This document shows positions 63,636 to 64,000 of a stretch of DNA of 64,000 nt, piece after piece; position 1 is the first letter of the stretch, and each line of letters opens with the position of its first letter. The stretch is taken from assembly GCA_964425605.1 (NCBI GenBank), contig CAYRNR010000012.1, positions 25,725 to 89,724 of the forward strand, in the 5' to 3' direction. A program made the translations under genes and the position numbers. The notes under the pieces were generated by a model. It did no database searches, was not told the DNA's origin, and worked only from the letters and a program-made list of their open reading frames with translations. The DNA comes from CAYRNR01 sp964425605. Lineage in GTDB: Bacteria; Myxococcota_A; UBA796; UBA9615; CAYRNR01.

Positions 63636-63998
63636 CTATCGCCGCACACTCAAGGGTGGTGAGCCTCGCTCCACGGGGGGGGCGAAGAAGGTAGAGACGT
63701 TCTCACGGGTGGTGAAGCTACCCTCTGATTCCTCGTAGATGAGGTCGTTGTTCACATAGCCACCCGAATGCACGATCCAACCGCCGTACCCGTTCTCACT
63801 GATATCCTCGACCACAACTACGGATCTGCCAAGGTCACCAATCCAGGCTACCGTCCCGTCAAACTCGTCCCCGCACCCATCGCTGTGGACGATCAGGTGA
63901 TCGGGAAAGCATGTGGGTCCGGGCTCATCGAAGAAGTCTTCACGGCTGCAGCGTCCAGAAACCTTTGTCCCAGATCTGAGTCCGCAATAGGTTGACAC
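63636..63998 (-). CDS. hypothetical protein, probably 5'-truncated by the window edge
   Basis: At least 120 aa, AT-richer than neighbours. The frame is open from 63998 (GTG) and may extend beyond the window. The sequence has a good coding look in the middle (HLIVHSDGCGDEFDGTVAWI, VVVVEDISENGYGGWIVHSG), with acidic and aromatic residues and several Cys in the first half. Family not recognised. Different base use could mean recent acquisition. Confidence 0.5.
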   Translation of the reverse strand: MSTYCGLRSGTKVSGRCSREDFFDEPGPTCFPDHLIVHSDGCGDEFDGTVAWIGDLGRSVVVVEDISENGYGGWIVHSGGYVNNDLIYEESEGSFTTRENVSTFFAPPVERGSPPLSVRR

Positions 63999-64000
63999 GT

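Noticed and set aside
63360..63738. Two plus-strand frames of 82-100 codons near the right end
   Set aside because: No ribosome site, Arg/His-rich translation, and overlap with the better minus-strand frame at 63636.

Overview
The window is 64 kb of very GC-rich DNA (the coding frames are dominated by G/C third positions) with no rRNA, tRNA, CRISPR or insertion sequence that I can see. Domain content points to a myxobacterium-like delta-proteobacterium (Myxococcota): six secreted proteins built from MopE-type putative metal-binding repeats, many lipoproteins whose lipid-anchored cysteine is followed by a long Asp-rich linker, MYXO-CTERM-like C-terminal anchors (hydrophobic helix plus Arg cluster), a TonB-like AgmX/PglI C-terminal domain, Kelch, RCC1, FG-GAP and lamin-tail domains, and an HDOD protein. 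A 100-N run at 52574-52673 shows that this is a draft or metagenome scaffold.

Layout. 85-5579 (+): three overlapping genes for surface proteins (FG-GAP/MopE, RCC1 propeller, MopE/beta-helix). 5586-10062 (-): a translationally coupled operon of GH38 alpha-mannosidase, HAD phosphatase and Kelch lipoprotein. 10179-16875: HDOD protein, small protein, depolymerase-like lipoprotein (-), outer-membrane barrel, a membrane TrkA-N/RyR fusion and a GNAT acetyltransferase. 16961-18390: a small protein/nucleotidyltransferase pair and a shortened AlkD-like protein. 18400-21815: cupin (-) facing a VOC protein, WYL regulator, toroid protein and degenerate aldo-keto reductase, with a strong dyad between the divergent units. 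21834-24552 (-): CrtI-like flavoprotein plus flavin/2Fe-2S reductase. 24633-36129: C26 peptidase lipoprotein, a 1560-residue MopE/lamin-tail lipoprotein, a short DUF4177 gene, a Cys-rich pair, NlpC/P60, an alpha/alpha-barrel lipoprotein and a second toroid protein. 36174-44861: MopE/lamin-tail protein, DTW enzyme, SUMF1-like lipoprotein and several unknown secreted proteins. 44880-50822: a CruF-like carotenoid protein with a large Cys-rich insertion coupled to an ATC-hydrolase-like gene, an acyltransferase and envelope proteins. 50840-64000: two more MopE lipoproteins (one crossing the assembly gap), a TPR protein, a three-haem cytochrome c peroxidase, a cN-II-like nucleotidase and an AgmX/PglI-type protein.

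How the parts fit. Most genes encode envelope or extracellular products, so this looks like a cell-surface/accessory region rather than core metabolism. Two separated loci (22996-24552 and 46115-47866) suggest carotenoid or isoprenoid chemistry. Several genes lacking a Shine-Dalgarno sequence have a TAnnnT -10-like hexamer 6-9 nt before the ATG, which suggests leaderless transcripts. Functions are read from sequence motifs and memory of families; no database search was possible.
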